Assembly (NCBI GenBank): GCA_023442495.1
Contig: JAEZZB010000023.1
Span: forward strand, 1 to 8,642
Reading direction: 5' to 3'
DNA length: 8,642 nucleotides
From: Bacillota bacterium
GTDB taxonomy: Bacteria; Bacillota; Clostridia; Tissierellales; Peptoniphilaceae
Under the pieces are notes generated by a model, which had not been told where the DNA came from, made no database searches, and saw only the letters and a program-made list of their open reading frames with translations. The position numbers and the translations under genes were made by a program. Each line of letters opens with the position of its first letter. Within the stretch, counting starts at the first letter, position 1. Shown here piece after piece: positions 5,177 to 8,642 of the stretch.

Positions 5177-6085
5177 ATGTATTTAGATTTATTAAATAGA
5201 TTAAAGGAGATGGAAATAGGAGAAATTAAAGAAAATATTCTGATAAAGGACTATACAACTATGAGAATAGGTGGTCCAGCAGATATATTAATTGAACCAA
5301 ACACCGTTGATCAAATTAAAAAAATCATAAGCATAGCAAAAGAAACTGATACTCCTCTTACAATAATTGGAAACGGTTCAAATTTATTGGTAAGAGATAA
5401 GGGGATAAGAGGGATTGTTGTCGTTTTAAAAGACAATTTTTCCGAAATAAAAATTAAAGAAAATATTGTAACCGCTAAAGCTGGAGCTACATTAAGAAAT
5501 ACATCAATTAAATCTTTTGAAAATAATCTTACAGGAATGGAACCTGTAAGCGGAATTCCAGGAACTATAGGTGGTGCAATTATTATGAATGCCGGAGCCT
5601 ATGGTACGGAAATGAAAGATATTGTTAAAAATGTTGTAACCATAGACCGTGATGGTAATATTCAAAATTATAATAATGAACAAATGGATTTTGCATATAG
5701 ACATTCAACTGCTTCAGAAAAGGATTTAATTGTTTTAGAAGTAAGTTTTGAACTAAAATATGGTAATTATGATGAAATAATTGAAAGATTTAAAGATTTT
5801 GATTATAAAAGATCATCAAGACAACCTTTAGATAAAAATTCAGCTGGTTCTACATTTAAGAGACCGGAAGGATATTTTGCATCAAAATTAATTGATGAAG
5901 CTGGATTAAGAGGCTATAAAGTCGGAAATGCAATGGTTTCAGAAAAACATGCTGGATTTTTGATAAATGTAGACAATTCTACATGTGAAAATATGTTACA
6001 TTTAATAAGTGATGTTCAAAAAATAGTTTATGATAAATTTGAAGTTAGACTTGAAAGAGAAGTGAAATTAATAGGTGAAGAATAA
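5177..6085 (+). CDS. murB: UDP-N-acetylenolpyruvoylglucosamine reductase
   Basis: An FAD enzyme that reduces UDP-GlcNAc-enolpyruvate to UDP-MurNAc, the second committed step of peptidoglycan synthesis in the cytosol. Predicted 302 residues, typical of the short type II MurB. Motifs in order: TTMRIGGPAD (27-36), IGNGSNLLV (64-72), the FAD-binding SGIPGTIGGAIIMNAGAYG (125-143), YRHS with Arg175, AGSTFKRP with catalytic Ser225, EKHAGFLIN (257-264) and LEREVKLIG with Glu295. The frame is open back to 5105, but the ATG at 5177 is preferred: GAGG sits six bases upstream, it follows the previous stop by one base, and the protein then begins as the family does. The tight junction suggests co-translation with the M15-like gene. 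Confidence 0.95.
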   Translation: MYLDLLNRLKEMEIGEIKENILIKDYTTMRIGGPADILIEPNTVDQIKKIISIAKETDTPLTIIGNGSNLLVRDKGIRGIVVVLKDNFSEIKIKENIVTAKAGATLRNTSIKSFENNLTGMEPVSGIPGTIGGAIIMNAGAYGTEMKDIVKNVVTIDRDGNIQNYNNEQMDFAYRHSTASEKDLIVLEVSFELKYGNYDEIIERFKDFDYKRSSRQPLDKNSAGSTFKRPEGYFASKLIDEAGLRGYKVGNAMVSEKHAGFLINVDNSTCENMLHLISDVQKIVYDKFEVRLEREVKLIGEE

Positions 6086-6093
6086 GAGGGCAT

Positions 6094-6933
6094 ATGAAGA
6101 TTGTTATAATTACAGGTATGAGTGGAGCTGGTAAAACAACAGCATTAAATTTTTGCCAAGATAATGACTACCATATCATTGACAATCTACCTCCAACTTT
6201 ACTAGAAGAGTATATAGAAATTATAAATAGACAAGATACCGGGGATAAAGTAGCGATTGGTATAGATATAAGATCTGGTAATCTTTTAAAAGAGTTAAAT
6301 AGGGAAGTAAATAAATTATTAAATTCTAAACATGATGTTAAGATTATTTATTTAGATGCGGAAACTACAGAACTTATAAAAAGATTTCAAGAAAATAGAA
6401 GACCTCATCCTTACAAAGATGTTACTTTAGAAGAAGCTATTGAAAAAGAAAGAGCTGATCTGCTGGAAGTAAGAGAATTTGTAAATGAATATATAGATAC
6501 TACCTCTATGAAAGCTGCGCAATTAAAAAATAGGATAATATTTGTTTTAGGGGAAAAAGAAGAATTTAAAATTCAGGTAGTAAGTTTCGGCTACAAATAT
6601 GGTATTTTAAAAGAAGCAGATTATTTATTTGATGTTAGATTTATTGACAATCCATTCTATATACATGATTTAAAAAATAAGACGGGTCAAGATAAGGAAG
6701 TTATAGATTATGTAATTTCATTTCCTATTACAAGTGAATTTATCGATATAGTAATAAATTTAATTGAAAAAGTTATACCTGAATTTATAAATCAAGGGAA
6801 GCGTCACTTAGTTATAGGTATAGGTTGTACAGGTGGTAAACATAGATCTGTAGTTATATCGGAAATGATAAATAAAATATTAAAAGAAAAATATAATTCA
6901 AATATTTATCATAGACAAGAAAATAATTGGTAA
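6094..6933 (+). CDS. rapZ: RapZ/YvcJ family nucleotide-binding protein
   Basis: Predicted 279 residues, normal for the family. A Walker A motif, GMSGAGKT, starts at residue 8, and a Walker B-like AIGIDIRSG lies near 54-62. YLDAETTELIKRFQENRRPHP is split by the 20-residue limit here, but its core RFQENRRPHP (98-107) is strongly conserved, as is GCTGGKHRSV (244-253). In enterobacteria RapZ directs RNase E to the GlmZ RNA and senses glucosamine-6-phosphate. In Firmicutes, YvcJ binds and hydrolyses nucleotides and its RNA role is unclear. Its place after murB suggests a link to amino-sugar and wall-precursor supply. AGAGGG lies unusually close to the ATG (three bases), but this is the only start that keeps Walker A at its normal position. 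The gap to murB is eight bases. Confidence 0.93.
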   Translation: MKIVIITGMSGAGKTTALNFCQDNDYHIIDNLPPTLLEEYIEIINRQDTGDKVAIGIDIRSGNLLKELNREVNKLLNSKHDVKIIYLDAETTELIKRFQENRRPHPYKDVTLEEAIEKERADLLEVREFVNEYIDTTSMKAAQLKNRIIFVLGEKEEFKIQVVSFGYKYGILKEADYLFDVRFIDNPFYIHDLKNKTGQDKEVIDYVISFPITSEFIDIVINLIEKVIPEFINQGKRHLVIGIGCTGGKHRSVVISEMINKILKEKYNSNIYHRQENNW

Positions 6934-6984
6934 AATATACATTAGATAGATAAATTTGATGTTAAATAGAAAGTAGGTGGTCCA

Positions 6985-7398
6985 ATGAAAGAACATAGCG
7001 CTGGCGGTGTTGTTATACATGAAAATAAAATATTGCTTTTGAAAAAATATTATGGCGACTGGGTTCTTCCAAAAGGAAAAATAGAAACTGATGAAACCAC
7101 CGCGAAAACCGCTATAAGAGAGGTTAATGAAGAAACAGGAATAGATGCTAAAATTCTAAAAAAAGTTGGTTATGCTAGATATTATTACTACAATCAAAAT
7201 GGTGACAAGGTATCTAAAAGAGTAGATTATTATTTAATGAGTCTAGAGGGCGGAAAATTAATCCCTCAAAAAGAAGAAGGTTTTTCATTAGCTGATTTTA
7301 TAGAATACAATCAAGCGTTACATTTGTTAAAACACGATTCTGAAAAAAATATGGTAAAAAATGCCATGAAGTTTTATAGAAATATAAAGGAAAAATAA
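6985..7398 (+). CDS. NUDIX hydrolase
   Basis: Predicted 137 residues. The Nudix box G-x5-E-x7-REUxEExGU is exact: Gly31, Glu37, then REVNEETGI at 45-53. It therefore probably hydrolyses a nucleoside diphosphate linked to another moiety, using Mg2+. GDWVLPKGK just before the box and a second strand pair (ARYYYYNQNG) are as in the MutT/Ap4A-hydrolase-like subgroup; the substrate cannot be told. AGGTGG lies five bases before the ATG. Its stop overlaps the whiA start by one base (TAATG), so the two are translationally coupled. In Bacillus subtilis the NUDIX gene yvcI lies before yvcJ; here it lies after rapZ, in the place usually held by yvcK. The 51-base gap from rapZ holds no terminator. Confidence 0.92.
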   Translation: MKEHSAGGVVIHENKILLLKKYYGDWVLPKGKIETDETTAKTAIREVNEETGIDAKILKKVGYARYYYYNQNGDKVSKRVDYYLMSLEGGKLIPQKEEGFSLADFIEYNQALHLLKHDSEKNMVKNAMKFYRNIKEK

Positions 7399-8330
7399 TG
7401 TCGTTCTCAAATAATGTAAAAAAAGAGCTGTCAAGTCTGAAATTAAATTCAAAACTTGAAGCGCTGCTCGAATTATCGTCAATATTAAAAACAAATGCAA
7501 GCATTTCTATTAGAAATGCTTTTATTAATCTTAACTTTTTTACAGAAAGTGAATATGTAGCTAAAAGAGTGTATTTATTAATAGACTATCTTTATGATTA
7601 CGAGTCTTCTATTTCTAAAGTTGAAAACAACAATATTATGAAAGATGGACTTTTTGGCATAATTGTAGAAGATGAAAACATTGCGAATAGGATCATTGCA
7701 GATAGTGGTTTCGATATATACGGAAATTATACTACAGAATTAAAGACGCTTTATTCTAGAATTAAAAGTTCAAAAGCTGGAGTTTCTGCATATTTAAGAG
7801 GAGTATATTTAGGTTCTGGAAGTATGGTAAATCCACAAAAGAACTATCATTTGGAATTAATATTTTCAAATGTAGAAGATGTAGATTTACTTACAGTAGT
7901 ATTGGAAACAGAAAATATAGAAGCTCTTTATAATAAAAGAAAACAAAAATATATTGTGTATTTTAAAAACTCAGAAACAATAAGTACATTTTTATATATA
8001 ATAGGTGCTCAAAACGCAATGTTACAATTTGAAAATATAAAAGTTGAAAAAGATATTAAAAATAATATTAATAGAAGAATGAATTTTGAATCTGCTAATG
8101 AAAACAAAAGGATACAAACAGCAGTTGAACACATACATTATATAAATATATTAGAAGAAAATAATGCTATACCGGAAAATTTAAAAGAAATTGCCTATTT
8201 AAGAAAAAATAATGTAAATTTAGGATTAAAAGAGTTAGGAAAATTAATGAAAAAACCTATTGGGAAATCGTCAGTTGCCTATAAATTAAAGAAAATAAAA
8301 GAATTAGCAATAGAAATAAAAAAAACTTGA
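7398..8330 (+). CDS. whiA: DNA-binding protein WhiA
   Basis: Predicted 310 residues, full length for Firmicutes WhiA. The N-terminal part carries the LAGLIDADG-homing-endonuclease-like fold without nuclease residues, with AYLRGVYLGSGSM at 131-143 as its second-half signature. FLYIIGAQNAMLQFEN (198-213) and NRRMNFESANENKRIQTAV (225-243) are family hallmarks. The C-terminal helix-turn-helix follows (about 258-305, with LRKNNVNLGLKELGKLM). In Streptomyces it controls sporulation; in Bacillus it affects cell division and chromosome segregation, probably as a regulator. It starts within the NUDIX stop codon, with AAAGGA upstream. Its stop codon overlaps the -35 box of the following rRNA promoter. 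Confidence 0.95.
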   Translation: MSFSNNVKKELSSLKLNSKLEALLELSSILKTNASISIRNAFINLNFFTESEYVAKRVYLLIDYLYDYESSISKVENNNIMKDGLFGIIVEDENIANRIIADSGFDIYGNYTTELKTLYSRIKSSKAGVSAYLRGVYLGSGSMVNPQKNYHLELIFSNVEDVDLLTVVLETENIEALYNKRKQKYIVYFKNSETISTFLYIIGAQNAMLQFENIKVEKDIKNNINRRMNFESANENKRIQTAVEHIHYINILEENNAIPENLKEIAYLRKNNVNLGLKELGKLMKKPIGKSSVAYKLKKIKELAIEIKKT

Positions 8331-8355
8331 CAAAATTATTTTCACTTGATATTAT
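8327..8355 (+). promoter_or_regulatory. rRNA promoter P1
   Basis: TTGACA (8327-8332), a 17-base spacer and TATTAT (8350-8355), with TGA just before it giving an extended -10. The -35 box includes the whiA stop codon. It lies about 210 bases before the 16S start. Confidence 0.8.
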
Positions 8356-8420
8356 ATTGGAAGTTACCCATGATTTATATTAATTGTTTAGCAAAACAAA
8401 TTAAAATAAATAAAAAAAGC

Positions 8421-8449
8421 TTGACAAAGTTTTTAATCGGTGGTAATAT
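8421..8449 (+). promoter_or_regulatory. rRNA promoter P2
   Basis: TTGACA (8421-8426), a 17-base spacer and TAATAT (8444-8449), preceded by TGG (extended -10). The A-rich stretch 8395-8418 just upstream resembles an UP element. It is 94 bases after P1 in the same direction. The leader from about 8455 to 8566 holds no other element I can name with confidence. Confidence 0.8.
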
Positions 8450-8566
8450 ATATAAGTCGTCACAAAAAAGAAGATTTTAAGTGGCGAAATATAAAGAACC
8501 TAAACAACAAAATAAGTCAAAACTTTTGAGTTGAATAATTTCAAAAAAATAAGCTAGATTAAACTT

Positions 8567-8642
8567 TTATTTGAGAGTTTGATCCTGGCTCAGGACGAAC
8601 GCTGGCGGCGTGCTTAACACATGCAAGTTGAACGTGATTTTA
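8567..8642 (+). rRNA. 16S ribosomal RNA, 5' end (partial)
   Basis: AGAGTTTGATCCTGGCTCAG at 8574-8593 is the universal 16S 5' sequence (E. coli 8-27), followed by GACGAACGCTGGCGGCGTGC and ACATGCAAGT. The mature 5' end is set at about 8567 by counting back from that match. The gene runs off the window. The text after CAAGT reads TGAACGTGATTTTA, where most bacteria have CGAACG. This start is like that of Parvimonas/Helcococcus relatives as far as I recall. Confidence 0.97.

Noticed and set aside
8331..8420. Small gene or RNA between whiA and rRNA P2
   Set aside because: No start with a ribosome site and no stable fold; promoter P1 and AT-rich DNA account for it.

Overview
The window looks like chromosome from a low-GC, Gram-positive anaerobe. 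The housekeeping half is very AT-rich (about 28% GC in lines sampled by hand), has strong Shine-Dalgarno sites, and carries a Firmicutes-type murB-rapZ-NUDIX-whiA cluster. The first ~76 bases of a 16S rRNA gene at the right edge read like the Peptoniphilaceae/Tissierellia group (Parvimonas/Helcococcus-like). That placement is from memory and tentative.

Bases 1 to ~2640 are accessory DNA, apparently a decayed mobilizable element. They hold the 3' end of a type III restriction/helicase gene with its PD-(D/E)xK nuclease motif and terminator, then a frameshifted DUF3847 gene. A cluster of inverted repeats follows, containing a near-match to the TAAGTGCGCCCTTA nick-site family (candidate oriT). 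On the minus strand come mobC with a frameshifted tail, an uncharacterised HExxH metalloprotease-like gene, a GNAT acetyltransferase tail cut by a stop codon, and a relaxase C-terminal scrap. Three of these genes (DUF3847, mobC, relaxase) are each put back in frame by adding one A to a homopolymer run. Long A runs in the chromosomal genes are intact. The block around 830-2480 is visibly richer in GC (38% in one sampled line) than its flanks, so the region seems to be a patchwork.

Bases 2660 to 8330 are ordinary chromosome. A small DUF1858 redox-disulfide protein on the minus strand is divergent from veg, which has two tandem sigma-A promoters. After a small terminator come murI (D-glutamate for peptidoglycan), a membrane-anchored SH3 plus M15-like protein that appears to have lost its zinc site, murB (UDP-MurNAc synthesis), rapZ/yvcJ, a NUDIX hydrolase and whiA. 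The theme is cell-wall precursor supply and its regulation. The yvcK/glmR gene that usually lies between rapZ and whiA is absent.

Bases 8331 to 8642 are the control region and start of an rRNA operon. Two strong promoters are present, and the -35 box of the first overlaps the whiA stop codon.

I found no CRISPR array, no tRNA gene and no intact insertion sequence. The best leads for something unusual are the degenerate M15 protein, the candidate oriT, the GNAT/HExxH cargo pair and the repeated one-A frameshifts.
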